Assembly: GCA_014804005.1 (NCBI GenBank)
Contig: JAAVAP010000023.1
Location: forward strand, 1-64,000
Length of the DNA: 64,000 bases
Source: Treponema sp.
GTDB lineage: Bacteria; Spirochaetota; Spirochaetia; Treponematales; Treponemataceae
Direction of reading: 5' to 3'
Shown: positions 23,024 through 32,025 of the stretch, piece by piece
Layout of the letters: each line of letters opens with the position of its first letter
How positions within the stretch are numbered: position 1 is the first letter of the stretch
The notes under the pieces: model-generated
Seen by the model: only the letters and a program-made list of their open reading frames with translations
The model's database searches: none
What the model was told of the DNA's origin: nothing
Program-made: the position numbers and the translations under genes

Positions 23024-24775
23024 TTAAATTCCGTTGAAATGCGTCGAACTTTTTTCTTTGACGTATTCCACGAATTCCTGCAATTGGAAAGTGCGCTGTT
23101 CGAGGCCGCTTGAAAAACGGAAGCGGCAGGAAACGGTTTTGCTTTTCATTTCGTTTTTGCCGACGACGAGAATGTACGGTGTTTTGTGTTCCGAGGAAAC
23201 AAGCTTGATTTTTGCCTTCATGTTGCCGTCGTCCAAATATGCGTTGCTGCGAATGCCCGCCGCTTTCAAAGCCGCGTCCACTTCTTTTGCATAATCGTCG
23301 AAAGTGGAGGCAATCGGCACGACAGCCACTTGTTCGAACGCGAGCCACGCCGGAAACGCGCCCGCATAATTTTCAATGAGGATTCCCAAAAATCTTTCTA
23401 TCGAGCCGAGCACCGCGCGATGAAGCATCACAGGATTGTGCTTGGCGTTGTCCGCGCCCACATATTCGGCGTTGAGCCTTTCGGGGCCAGGCAACTGGTA
23501 ATCCAGCTGAATCGTTCCGCACTGCCACTGGCGGCCGAGCGCGTCAACCAAAGTGTATTCGAGTTTCGGACCGTAGAACGCGCCTTCGCCCGGCTGGATC
23601 TCGTATTCCATTCCGGCGGCGTTGCAAGCCGCGCCCAATTTTTTTTCCGCCTGTCGCCACGTTTCTTCCGTGCCAACATGGTCTTCCGGCATCGTGGAAA
23701 GTTTTACGATGAGATTTTTTTCAAAGCCGAAATCTTTGTAAACGTCAAGCAAAAGCCAGCAGAATTTTTCCACTTCGCTTTCGATTTGATCTTCGGTGCA
23801 AATTATGTGCGCGTCGTCCTGCACGAATCCGCGAACTCGCATAATTCCGTGAAGAGTGCCGCTTGGCTCGTTGCGGACGCAGTGTCCGAATTCCGCAAGG
23901 CGCAAAGGCAAATCCTTGTAACTGCGAGTGCGGCTTTTGAAAATCTCAAGCGCGCCCGGGCAATTCATCGGTTTCACCGCGAAGATGCGTTTTTCACTTT
24001 CGGTGATAAACATATTTTTTTGATAATGTCCCCAGTGCCCGCTGCGTTCCCAAAGCGAGCGCGGCATTATCGCAGGCGTGTTCACTTCCTGATATCCGTC
24101 CGCCGAAACTTTTTGGCGCATGTAATCTTGAAGCGTAACGTAAAGTTGCCATCCGTTCGGATGCCAAAAAATCTGCCCGGGATCTTCCGTGTCCAAATGA
24201 AACAAATCCATCTGCACGCCCAATTTTCGGTGGTCGCGCTTTTCGGCTTCCTCGAGCATTTTGAGATATTCTTTCAAATCGTTCGGCTTTTCGAATGCGA
24301 AAGCGTAAACGCGAGTGAGCATCGGACGGGCGGAATCGCCGCGCCAATACGCGCCCGCAATTTTCGCAAGCTTAAAACTTTGCGCGTTGATTTCACGAGT
24401 GTTAGAAACGTGCGGGCCGCGGCACAAATCGCAAAAGCCGTCCTGCGTGAAAATTGAAATCGTTTCGCCCTTGGGCAAATCTTGAATCAATTCGGTTTTG
24501 TACGGCTGATTTTTGAAGCGTTCCAAAGCCGCTTCGCGCGAAATTTCCTCGCGGACAAAATCAGAATTCGTGGCGAGAATTTTTCGCATTTCCTTTTCTA
24601 TCGCCGGAAAATCCTCTTCGGAAATTTTCTTTTCGCCGAATTCAAAGTCATAATAAAATCCATTTTCGATCGCAGGTCCGATGGCGAATTTCACGTCGGG
24701 AAACAAATGCAAAATCGCTTCCGCCATAACGTGCGAAAGGCTGTGGCGCAAAGTATGAAGTTTTTCGTCTGACAT
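23024..24775 (-). CDS. thrS: Threonyl-tRNA synthetase
   Basis: A 583-residue class II synthetase. It starts directly with the editing (SAD) domain ([21 protein letters not shown] and the HxxxH-type zinc motif), then the catalytic core with [10 protein letters not shown], the motif 2 sequence [14 protein letters not shown] and the motif 3 region [15 protein letters not shown], and ends with the anticodon-binding domain (QVAVVPI...YILVVG). The usual N-terminal TGS domain of about 60 residues is absent, which accounts for the shorter length. AAGGAAG precedes ATG 24775. Confidence 0.95.
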   Translation of the reverse strand: MSDEKLHTLRHSLSHVMAEAILHLFPDVKFAIGPAIENGFYYDFEFGEKKISEEDFPAIEKEMRKILATNSDFVREEISREAALERFKNQPYKTELIQDLPKGETISIFTQDGFCDLCRGPHVSNTREINAQSFKLAKIAGAYWRGDSARPMLTRVYAFAFEKPNDLKEYLKMLEEAEKRDHRKLGVQMDLFHLDTEDPGQIFWHPNGWQLYVTLQDYMRQKVSADGYQEVNTPAIMPRSLWERSGHWGHYQKNMFITESEKRIFAVKPMNCPGALEIFKSRTRSYKDLPLRLAEFGHCVRNEPSGTLHGIMRVRGFVQDDAHIICTEDQIESEVEKFCWLLLDVYKDFGFEKNLIVKLSTMPEDHVGTEETWRQAEKKLGAACNAAGMEYEIQPGEGAFYGPKLEYTLVDALGRQWQCGTIQLDYQLPGPERLNAEYVGADNAKHNPVMLHRAVLGSIERFLGILIENYAGAFPAWLAFEQVAVVPIASTFDDYAKEVDAALKAAGIRSNAYLDDGNMKAKIKLVSSEHKTPYILVVGKNEMKSKTVSCRFRFSSGLEQRTFQLQEFVEYVKEKSSTHFNGI

Positions 24776-24812
24776 AAATTCTTCCTTGATAAAAATTAAA
24801 AATCACAAAATA

Positions 24813-25712
24813 TTATTGGATTGAACCTGGGCATTCGTTTTCCGAATTTCGCGCGGCGCACCAAGTTCCTTTTTCCAGCGCGGCTTGGATTTCGCCAGTT
24901 TTCAAAAACTCGTACAAAAATCCTCCGGCAAAAGCGTCGCCGCATGCGGTCGTGTTCACAATGCGCAAATCTTTTTCGCTTTCGGCTTCGAACACTTTTC
25001 CCTTTTGCGCGGCGAGCGTGCTTTTGTCTCCGCGCGTCACGATGAAAATCGAATTGTGTTTTTCGCTTGCGGAAATGAGCGCAGATTTCAGCCCTGCGCT
25101 TCCGCCTTTTCCTCCGAACGTGGAAAAAAATTCTTCTTCATTTATTTTGATGATTGTAGGCTCGCAAGTTTTGAGAGTGCGCTTCAAATCGTCGCCCCAA
25201 AAATCCGCCAAAGTGATTTTATTTTGTTCGGCGGCCATTTGGCAAATTCGCGTGAAAAAATCGTCGGGCCAAATTTCCGGTCGGCTGCCGGCAAGCAAAA
25301 GCGCGTCGGAATCCGAAAGGCTTTCCGCAATCGCGTCGATGAATTCTTCGACTTTGCTTTCCGGCAATTTTTCCAAAGCCGGCTCGCCCACCACAAGTTC
25401 AGTCGTCGTGTGCGCGGTGGAATCCAAAACCGTCCAGCATTCGCGAGTGTTCCCTGGAATCATAACGGAACTCAAAGGCAAAATGTCGCGTTCGGCAAAT
25501 TCGGCAAAGCGTCGATAATTTTCTTCGCCGAGCGGACAAACAACGCGCACGCAGCCTTGTTCGAGCTGATTCAAAACGCGGGCGGCGTTCACGGCCTTGC
25601 CGGAAGCCCACACGCCGTATCGTTCCGAGCGATTGACTTTGTTCAAAATGAAAGTCTTGAACGAAACAGTTCTCTGAATCGTAGGACTTAAGCAAACCGA
25701 AGTGATTTTCAT
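24813..25712 (-). CDS. PfkB-family sugar kinase (1-phosphofructokinase-like)
   Basis: A 299-residue ribokinase-fold protein. The N-terminal TVSFKTFILNKVNRSERYGVWASGKAVNAARVL region resembles the substrate-binding part of 1-phosphofructokinase and tagatose-6-phosphate kinases (GKAxN motif). The C-terminal NTTACGDAFAGGFLYE is the PfkB signature 2, with the catalytic Asp in GDAFAGG. ATG 25712 starts the conserved fold and lies 9 nt after a TATACT -10 box. No PTS or sugar operon is adjacent, so the substrate is uncertain. Confidence 0.82.
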   Translation of the reverse strand: MKITSVCLSPTIQRTVSFKTFILNKVNRSERYGVWASGKAVNAARVLNQLEQGCVRVVCPLGEENYRRFAEFAERDILPLSSVMIPGNTRECWTVLDSTAHTTTELVVGEPALEKLPESKVEEFIDAIAESLSDSDALLLAGSRPEIWPDDFFTRICQMAAEQNKITLADFWGDDLKRTLKTCEPTIIKINEEEFFSTFGGKGGSAGLKSALISASEKHNSIFIVTRGDKSTLAAQKGKVFEAESEKDLRIVNTTACGDAFAGGFLYEFLKTGEIQAALEKGTWCAARNSENECPGSIQ

Positions 25713-25721
25713 AGCGAAAAA

Positions 25722-25750
25722 AGTATAGCAGAAAAACGAAATTTTGTAAA
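25722..25750 (-). promoter_or_regulatory. Promoter of the PfkB kinase gene, near-leaderless
   Basis: TTTACA (25750-25745), 17-nt spacer, TATACT (25727-25722), nine bases to ATG 25712 and no ribosome site. Confidence 0.5.
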
Positions 25751-25780
25751 GCGATAAAATTATCGCCAGAACGGCACGAG

Positions 25781-25828
25781 AAAAAAATTGCGGCATTCTC
25801 GAAAATTTCACTTTCCGAAAATGCCGCA
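25781..25828 (-). terminator. Terminator of greA
   Basis: TGCGGCATT (25789-25797) pairs with AATGCCGCA (25820-25828). On the minus strand the stem is followed by ATTTTTTT. Confidence 0.75.
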
Positions 25829-25872
25829 TGCGTCGCTCGCATCGCAAATTTAACTTGAGTTTTTGCGAAAGT

Positions 25873-28566
25873 CTATTTCGCGATTTCTATCTTCAAGACT
25901 TTGTAGTTGTACTGCCGCTCGTTTATTGTGAAAGAAAATTCTTCCTCGGGCTTTTTGTCCAAAAGCGCGTTTCCGCGAGGCGACATATACGAAATCACGC
26001 CGTTGTCCGGGTCGGATTCCCACGGCCCCATGATCGTGTAGGTTTCGTTTTCGTTTGTGTCGCGGTTCAGCAAAGTCACTTTCGTGCCAAAAGAAACGAT
26101 CGCCGTGGAAGCCGTGGTCGGATCGAACACAATCGCGCGATTGAGTTCTTCCTGCAACTTCGCGAGCGTCACGTTCAAATAATGCTGATGCTCCTTTGCA
26201 GCCTTGTACTCAGCGTTTTCCTTGAGGTCGCCTTGCGCGCGCGCCTCGCCGATTTCCTTGGCGTTGGCAGGAATCTCGACTTTCTGGATTTTTTCTGCCA
26301 AAGCCTTTTTCTCTTCAAGCTTTGCGGCAGTGACAAGCATTCCTTTCGGCGCGGCGGATTTTTCTTCCGTGGCTTGGAATTTGTAGTCGGGATATTTTTC
26401 CAAAATCCTGTTGCGGAGCGAAGTCTTTATCGAAGCGTCGATGTTCGCGATGTCGTTGACAAGCGTGTACATTTTTGTGACGGTCTGCTCGTCCTTCGAG
26501 AACATGTATTTTCCAAGCGCGTCGTTTTTGAACAAAAGCGTTTCAGACTGCTTCGCAATCTTTTTGTTTTCCACCGTGTTCACGTGATTTGTGATTTCGC
26601 GCCAGCACAATTCGATGATGTTCAAAAGCGTGATGAGCTGCTTTTCGTAGCTCACGCCGGATTCCTTGTACCATTGCTCGTCCTGACAATTTTCAAAGAG
26701 GAAAACAATCGCGCTGCGGAAATCGCGGGCGTTTTCATAAGCGTCCGCGGTGAATTTCTTTAGCCGCTCTTCCGCGCCAGCATTTTTCAAAGCATCGAGC
26801 ATTTCCTTTTTGAGCACGGTCGGGAAAAGCGCGAGGAATTGTTCCTGCCAGTCGGGCAAAAGCCGCACCGCTGCGATGAAGTCGTCCTTGAGCGAAGTGT
26901 TTTTCGTGTCCTTGAGCGCGTCGTAAGTCTGGCGCGGATCTTCAAGGTCGCCGTAAATTTGCGCAAAAGTATATTTGCATTGGAACGCGTGCGCCGGCAA
27001 AAGTTGCCCGATTTTTTGCACGACGAGGTAAGCCGCCACAATCTGCTCGTTCGCGTGCGTAATCGTCTTGATGAAGCCGATGAAATATTGATACATGTCG
27101 CTGAACAAATCGTTGTCCTTTTCCGTGTTCTCATCCTTGATGAATTTCATGATGATGTCAACGCGGGCAAAGAATTGTTTTTGCGCCTTGAATTCATTGG
27201 AATATTTTTCCTCGTAGCTGATTTCATGGTCGCGCACGATGTATTGCGTAATGTCGTTCGGGTTCACGCCGAAAGTTGAATCCGATTCGAGGATTTTTTT
27301 GGCGGCGTTGTTCCAAGCCGTCCATTCGCTCGCGTTCAAAATTGAAGGAACGAGTTCCGCCTTGATGCGCTTGAAGTCGCAACTATTGCCAAAACTTTTG
27401 ATGATTCGCGTGAGCATTTCCTTCTTGTCTTTTTTCGCCATCGTAGCAAGCTCTTCGCGATTTTTCGTCGCCTTCAAAACCCAAATATGGTCGTTCTTGA
27501 GCGGCGTGAGCGCGTTCACCGCCATTTTGAGAGCCATTTCCTTTTTGCCGGTTTTCTTTCCGAAATTGATCGTGAGAATGTCGTTTTGCGATTTGACGAT
27601 TTTTCCCACGCCCCAAGAACGATGGAAAACATAGCTGTTTTTGTCGAACGCGATATGCTTTTCAAAATCGCTGATTGCTTCGAAAACATTCCGGAAATTC
27701 TGCGTGAGGTCGCTCGAGGCGATGTAGTCGTCCAAATTGTTTCGACCGGCGTAAAGTCCTTTGTAGCATTCCACGATTTCGCGGCGCGCCCAATTGTCTT
27801 TCGCGTCAATCTGCAAAATCAATTTGAGAATGTCGATCGCGGTTTCCCATTTTTGATTTTCCTTGTACCATTCATAAAGTTCCTGCATCAAAATCGCGCT
27901 TTTTTCTTCGCTGATTGATTTGGCGATTTTGCGCTGAACCAAAAGGAAAAAGTCAATTTCTTCGGGAATGAGCGAAACGAGTTTCGACCAAACTTCTTTC
28001 GTCGCGCTGAAATTTTTCAGCGAAACATACCGCAGCAAAGCCTTTTTATAGAAGTTTACGGCATCATCGGAATTGCCGAGTTTTTCCGCGCGATCCGCCA
28101 AAGCTTTCGCCATGTCCGCTTCTTCGAAATCAATCTTGACGAGCTTTTCGTAAAGCGGCCACATCTCTTCGTTGTTGGATTCGCGATAGCAGTTCGCCAA
28201 AGTGCGAAGCGCGAATTTATTGTTCTCGTCGTCGGCCAAAATTTTCTTGCAAATGTCGATGATGACTTGTTCTTTTTTGTTCTTGTTGAAAATATCGACA
28301 AGGCTCACCAAAGCCGAATTGTCAATCGCGCCTTGACGCAATGCGATCATTCCCGAAAGGTAAAGCGCGCTGATGCTGTCTTTTGAATGCGTCAAATGTT
28401 CGTCGCAAAGATCGCGCACTTGGATGGCGCAATCCTGCGCAAAAGATTCGTCCACGATTTTCGACAAATCCATGATGGCGTTCGGCGTGACGCTACCAAT
28501 CGCGGCGCGCGTCCATGCCTCTTCCTTGAGTTTCGCCTGTACGTTCTCAATCAATTCCTCAGACAT
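25873..28566 (-). CDS. greA: Transcript-cleavage factor GreA with long N-terminal extension
   Basis: An 897-residue protein. Only the last 160 residues are GreA: the coiled-coil finger with GEARAQGDLKENAEYKAAKEH, which carries the acidic tip residues that stimulate RNA polymerase cleavage, and the FKBP-like C-terminal domain (SFGTKVTLLNRDTNE; SYMSPRGNALLDK). The preceding 730 residues are mostly alpha-helical and TPR-like in the first third (LRTLANCYRESNNEEMW). Ordinary GreA is about 158 residues; the extended form is, to my knowledge, a spirochaetal feature. AGGAG precedes ATG 28566. Confidence 0.9.
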   Translation of the reverse strand: MSEELIENVQAKLKEEAWTRAAIGSVTPNAIMDLSKIVDESFAQDCAIQVRDLCDEHLTHSKDSISALYLSGMIALRQGAIDNSALVSLVDIFNKNKKEQVIIDICKKILADDENNKFALRTLANCYRESNNEEMWPLYEKLVKIDFEEADMAKALADRAEKLGNSDDAVNFYKKALLRYVSLKNFSATKEVWSKLVSLIPEEIDFFLLVQRKIAKSISEEKSAILMQELYEWYKENQKWETAIDILKLILQIDAKDNWARREIVECYKGLYAGRNNLDDYIASSDLTQNFRNVFEAISDFEKHIAFDKNSYVFHRSWGVGKIVKSQNDILTINFGKKTGKKEMALKMAVNALTPLKNDHIWVLKATKNREELATMAKKDKKEMLTRIIKSFGNSCDFKRIKAELVPSILNASEWTAWNNAAKKILESDSTFGVNPNDITQYIVRDHEISYEEKYSNEFKAQKQFFARVDIIMKFIKDENTEKDNDLFSDMYQYFIGFIKTITHANEQIVAAYLVVQKIGQLLPAHAFQCKYTFAQIYGDLEDPRQTYDALKDTKNTSLKDDFIAAVRLLPDWQEQFLALFPTVLKKEMLDALKNAGAEERLKKFTADAYENARDFRSAIVFLFENCQDEQWYKESGVSYEKQLITLLNIIELCWREITNHVNTVENKKIAKQSETLLFKNDALGKYMFSKDEQTVTKMYTLVNDIANIDASIKTSLRNRILEKYPDYKFQATEEKSAAPKGMLVTAAKLEEKKALAEKIQKVEIPANAKEIGEARAQGDLKENAEYKAAKEHQHYLNVTLAKLQEELNRAIVFDPTTASTAIVSFGTKVTLLNRDTNENETYTIMGPWESDPDNGVISYMSPRGNALLDKKPEEEFSFTINERQYNYKVLKIEIAK

Positions 28567-28694
28567 TTTTTTTCTCCTAATTTTGATTTTCTTGTTTTAT
28601 TATTCAAATCGAGTTTTAACTCGCATACAAAACTCGCAGTATTTTTTTCGAGCCAAACTTGACGACAATCGTCGCCAAGTTCAACCGTTCAAAA

Positions 28695-29615
28695 TCATTT
28701 CACATACATTTCGTATATTTCCGTATCAAGAATTTTTATTCTTGTAAGGATTTCGTTCGTTTTTTTTATGTCCTCTTTCACCGAAACATAATAATCAATA
28801 AGCCAAAAATAAAGGTTGATGAGCCTCGGCGTAAGAAGCTCAATTTGGCACGAAGGAGCTTTCATCGCAATTTCGGCGGCGTAGATATCGCCTTTAAGCC
28901 GAGCGATTTCCTGCGGCTTGAGACGGCGCTTCACCGTAAAAATTCCGAAAAGCTGCCCATAAACCGGAATCCATTCCAAAAGCGCGCTGCCTGAAAAACC
29001 TTTTTCCATCACATTGCGCACAAGGCATTTTATCAATTCCGAATCCAAAAATTCCAAATCGATTTTTTGCGCGTCCACGAAAAACGCCTCGCGGAACAAA
29101 ACTTTCGCATGCCGTTCTTCCGAACACAAAGCGTAACAATCGGCGGCTTCGGCAATTATCGACGCGCTGTCATTTTTCAGAGAAAGCGCCTCCGCAAGGC
29201 AATTGCGAGCCATTTCATATTCGCCCAATTTTTTGTAGCACAAACCGATCTTGCGCTGAACTTCCGCCTTTTGCGCGGAATTTTTTTCAACGGAAATTCG
29301 ATTGTAGCAGTCGAGCGCGAGCGTAAAAACTCCCGTCCGCACGGCGAACATCGTCCGCTCGAAAATTTTTTTGCCGCGCTTCAAAAAAATCAAAAATGAT
29401 TTCCATTCGTTTATGTAAATTTCGCCACGTTCAAAAAAATCGTCGATTTCTTCGGCGCGCTTTATCGCATCGATCCAAAAATTGCAGCAACCCATCGCAA
29501 ATAGCGTTTCCCCGTCGTCCGGTTCATAAACCAAAGCCGGCTCTAGAACCGACTTCGCTTCGAAAGGATTTCCGCTCCTGATAAGATTGTATGCCTGCAA
29601 AATTTCATCTGCCAT
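28695..29615 (-). CDS. TPR-like helical protein
   Basis: A 306-residue soluble protein with TPR-type helical pairs (LIRSGNPFEAKSVLEPALVYEPDDGETLFAMG; KIGLCYKKLGEYEMARNCLAEALSL). No export signal or enzymatic motif. The start at ATG 29615 follows TATAAT by 12 nt (TTGACT, 16-nt spacer), so the leader is very short. It lies upstream of greA on the same strand and may interact with its TPR-like extension; that is inference from proximity. Confidence 0.7.
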   Translation of the reverse strand: MADEILQAYNLIRSGNPFEAKSVLEPALVYEPDDGETLFAMGCCNFWIDAIKRAEEIDDFFERGEIYINEWKSFLIFLKRGKKIFERTMFAVRTGVFTLALDCYNRISVEKNSAQKAEVQRKIGLCYKKLGEYEMARNCLAEALSLKNDSASIIAEAADCYALCSEERHAKVLFREAFFVDAQKIDLEFLDSELIKCLVRNVMEKGFSGSALLEWIPVYGQLFGIFTVKRRLKPQEIARLKGDIYAAEIAMKAPSCQIELLTPRLINLYFWLIDYYVSVKEDIKKTNEILTRIKILDTEIYEMYVK

Positions 29616-29840
29616 AGCGCAAATTCAATTATACCGATTGGTGATTTTTAGTCAAGAAGATGTGAGAAAAAATTGTAAAATTCAAAACAACTCTTATACC
29701 GTTTTTTCAAAAACTTGTCAAGCGTTTTCAATATTTTTATCAACAACTTCCTCTCGAAATCAAGCTTCAAATCTTCCGAATTTTTCTTCAAGGCACTTGA
29801 CAAAAACTTGAAAAATGTGTTATTATTTCAAAACACATTT

Positions 29841-29927
29841 GGAGCGATGGCAGAGTGGTCGAACGCGGCGGTCTTGAAAACCGTTGAACCTTTGCGGGTT
29901 CCGGGGGTTCAAATCCCTCTCGCTCCG
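29841..29927 (+). tRNA. tRNA-Ser (UGA)
   Basis: An 87-nt class II tRNA. Acceptor GGAGCGA pairs with TCGCTCC, discriminator G, anticodon TGA in CTTGAAA, long variable arm and TTCAAAT in the T loop. Confidence 0.95.
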
Positions 29928-29933
29928 TATTTT

Positions 29934-30018
29934 GGAAGCGTGGTAGAGCGGTAATACAACGGATTGCTAATCCGTCAGTTCCATTAGGGCTGGGCAGGTT
30001 CGACTCCTGTCGCTTCCG
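29934..30018 (+). tRNA. tRNA-Ser (GCU)
   Basis: An 85-nt class II tRNA. GGAAGCG pairs with CGCTTCC, discriminator G, anticodon GCT in TTGCTAA, long variable arm, T loop TTCGACT. It starts six bases after the previous tRNA, so both are probably co-transcribed. Confidence 0.95.
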
Positions 30019-30045
30019 TTTGCCTAAACGCAAAGCAATTTTTTT

Positions 30046-30119
30046 GAGACTGTAGCTCAGCTGGATAGAGCGCCACCCTGCGGAGGTGGAGGTCGCAAGT
30101 TCGAACCCTGTCAGTCTCA
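30046..30119 (+). tRNA. tRNA-Arg (GCG)
   Basis: A 74-nt tRNA. GAGACTG pairs with CAGTCTC, discriminator A, anticodon stem CCACC/GGTGG with loop CTGCGGA, giving anticodon GCG with U33 in place. Most bacteria read CGY with ACG (inosine), so a genomic GCG is worth checking. Confidence 0.9.
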
Positions 30120-30121
30120 CG

Positions 30122-30149
30122 AGTCTGCTTTTTGGCAGACTTTTTTTTT
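30122..30149 (+). terminator. Terminator after tRNA-Arg
   Basis: AGTCTGC pairs with GCAGACT followed by T9, directly after the tRNA and before the next tRNA-Ser. Confidence 0.8.
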
Positions 30150-30236
30150 GGAAAGATGTCCGAGTGGTTTAAGGTACACCCTTGGAAGGGGTGCGTGGCA
30201 GAAATGCCACCTGGGGTTCGAATCCCCATCTTTCCG
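30150..30236 (+). tRNA. tRNA-Ser (GGA)
   Basis: An 87-nt class II tRNA. GGAAAGA pairs with TCTTTCC, discriminator G, anticodon stem CACCC/GGGTG with loop TTGGAAG, long variable arm. It is the third serine isoacceptor in this cluster. Confidence 0.95.
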
Positions 30237-30240
30237 GAAT

Positions 30241-30269
30241 AAAAAAAAGTCCCTTTGGGACTTTTTTTT
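30241..30269. terminator. Terminator after tRNA-Ser (GGA)
   Basis: A8-AGTCCC-TTTG-GGACT-T8, symmetric and therefore possibly bidirectional. The rest of 30270-30435 shows no gene. Confidence 0.85.
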
Positions 30270-30435
30270 ATTCCGGCTCTGCAAGGAAATTTATTCCACG
30301 CTGTGCGCCACGCACAGGCGAGTCCGTTTCGCTGCACGACAGGAACAAAAATTTTCGCTTCCGTTGGGACTAGCATCTGCACCGTTCCACTCCCGCACGG
30401 GGCTTCAAAAAAACAAACAACACAAACACGCGCAC

Positions 30436-30464
30436 TTGACGATTTCAGCCGATTCTGTTAAAAT
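30436..30464 (+). promoter_or_regulatory. Promoter of the HD hydrolase gene, leaderless type
   Basis: TTGACG (30436-30441), 17-nt spacer, TAAAAT (30459-30464), then five bases to ATG 30470; no Shine-Dalgarno sequence. Confidence 0.6.
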
Positions 30465-30469
30465 TGGTT

Positions 30470-31102
30470 ATGGAAAAACCTTTTGAAGAAATCATCAAAA
30501 ATTTTACTTCTTCGGGCGACGCGCGACTGGACGCGATTTTGAAATTCACCGTGGAAGCCGACCAAATGACGGGCATCTTGCGCCGCACAATTTTGACCGA
30601 CGGAAGCCGCCGCGAAAATGACGCGGAACATTCCTGGCACATCGCGCTGATGGCGATGCTTTTCAAAGATTACGCCGAGCAAACTCCGAATGTCGAACGC
30701 GCCGTAAAAATGTGTGTCGTCCATGATTTGATTGAAATTTATGCGGGCGACACTTTCGCTTTTGACAAGACAGGAAACGTCACGAAAGAAGAGCGCGAAA
30801 AAGCCGCCGCCGACAAACTTTATTCGCATTTGCCGGAAGATTTGGCAAAAGAACTTCGCGGGCTTTGGGAAGAATTCGACGCGATGCAAAGCGCGGATTC
30901 ACGCTACGCAAATTGCATGGACAGGATTCAGCCTTTTTTGCACAACACGCTCACCGACGGGCACACTTGGGATTTGGGAAAAGTTTCGGTCGCGGATTGC
31001 GAAAAGCGAATGTCGCCAGTAAAAGAATTTATGCCGCGAATCTGGCCGTGGATTCAAAAATGCATCAAACAAGCCGTCCGCCAAGGCTGGCTGCAAAAAT
31101 AA
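30470..31102 (+). CDS. HD-domain phosphohydrolase
   Basis: A 210-residue HD-superfamily protein with the metal-binding set ENDAEHSWHIAL (His54), VVHDLIEIYAGD (His85-Asp86) and a later Asp in MDRIQPF. It is closest in pattern to the HD_3 / YfbR-like 5'-deoxynucleotidase and oxetanocin-type hydrolases, so the substrate is probably a nucleotide. No partner genes are adjacent apart from tRNAs. ATG 30470 lies five bases after a TAAAAT -10 box, suggesting a leaderless mRNA. Confidence 0.8.
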   Translation: MEKPFEEIIKNFTSSGDARLDAILKFTVEADQMTGILRRTILTDGSRRENDAEHSWHIALMAMLFKDYAEQTPNVERAVKMCVVHDLIEIYAGDTFAFDKTGNVTKEEREKAAADKLYSHLPEDLAKELRGLWEEFDAMQSADSRYANCMDRIQPFLHNTLTDGHTWDLGKVSVADCEKRMSPVKEFMPRIWPWIQKCIKQAVRQGWLQK

Positions 31103-31205
31103 AGGCGCGGGCTATTGACAAAAAATTCCGCTTTTGATAAAATAATGTCGAAATTGAATTTTGGGAAAACTTCGTGTTTTCAAAAATTTGATTTCACAAA
31201 AAATC

Positions 31206-31279
<74 letters not shown>

Positions 31280-31290
31280 ATAATTTCAAA

Positions 31291-32025
31291 ATGAAAAAAA
31301 TCCTTTTGGCATTTTTCATCTTACCTTTTTTGGCGTTGAATTTCGCGTTTGCCGCAAATCTTCTTCCGTACAAAAATCAAAAGCCCAGGCATTATTTGCA
31401 ATTCGATTTGTCGCGGAGTTTCAGTCGCGGCATCGAGCACGACCAAACCTTTTTTTCTGCCGAATACAATTTTGACTTTACGCCGTTTTTGGGATTTGCC
31501 GCGATTCAAATCGAAGAAAATATTTTGAACGCGGCTTTTCGAACGCAATGGATTCCGCTCACATTTCAAACGGATCGAGGCGAATGGCGGCTGGGGGGAG
31601 CTTCTTCATATAGGCTGCAAAAATATTCCTGCTACTACGACGAACACGATTTTATTTTTGAAAGCGCGGCTCGATGGAATTCCAAAAAAAATTTTTCAAT
31701 TGCGGGGCGACTCGGATATTCTTGGCGGCTGACATTTTTTCCCGACATTCCGGATTTTCATCTTTGCGAGGGCGACATCGTTTTTAAAAATGAATTTTGC
31801 AAGGTGTGGAATTTCGGGCTGGAAATTTTCGCCGCGCTCGGCTCGTACAGCGATTTTCGACATACGCTGTTTTTTTGTCCGCAAATGCAAGCGGGCGTGG
31901 CATACAATTTTGATGAGCATCTGCGCTTGGCCGCGCAAGTTGAATGGGGAACAACGGATTTTTTGGCTTCGGTGATTTATGTGAGTTACACGCTCGTAAA
32001 ATTCAATGTGAGGTTTTCGTTTTGA
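31291..32025 (+). CDS. Exported outer-membrane beta-barrel-like protein
   Basis: A 244-residue protein with a signal peptide (KKILLAFFILPFLALNFAFA) and alternating amphipathic strands throughout, ending with a terminal Phe (KFNVRFSF) as in outer-membrane barrels. ATG 31291 lies 12 nt after tRNA-Ala with no terminator between, so it may be cut from a joint transcript. The stop overlaps the TTG start of the next gene (TTGA). Confidence 0.65.
   Translation: MKKILLAFFILPFLALNFAFAANLLPYKNQKPRHYLQFDLSRSFSRGIEHDQTFFSAEYNFDFTPFLGFAAIQIEENILNAAFRTQWIPLTFQTDRGEWRLGGASSYRLQKYSCYYDEHDFIFESAARWNSKKNFSIAGRLGYSWRLTFFPDIPDFHLCEGDIVFKNEFCKVWNFGLEIFAALGSYSDFRHTLFFCPQMQAGVAYNFDEHLRLAAQVEWGTTDFLASVIYVSYTLVKFNVRFSF

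Noticed and set aside
23186..24457. 423-residue plus-strand frame opposite thrS
   Set aside because: Antisense shadow with Phe/Arg/His-rich composition and no motif; thrS is unambiguous.
25828..26763. 311-residue plus-strand frame opposite greA
   Set aside because: Low-complexity antisense shadow without ribosome site or homology features.
28655..28680. Terminator hairpin after the TPR-like gene
   Set aside because: The AACTTG...CAAGTT stem exists but lacks a U run next to it on either strand, so it was not called.
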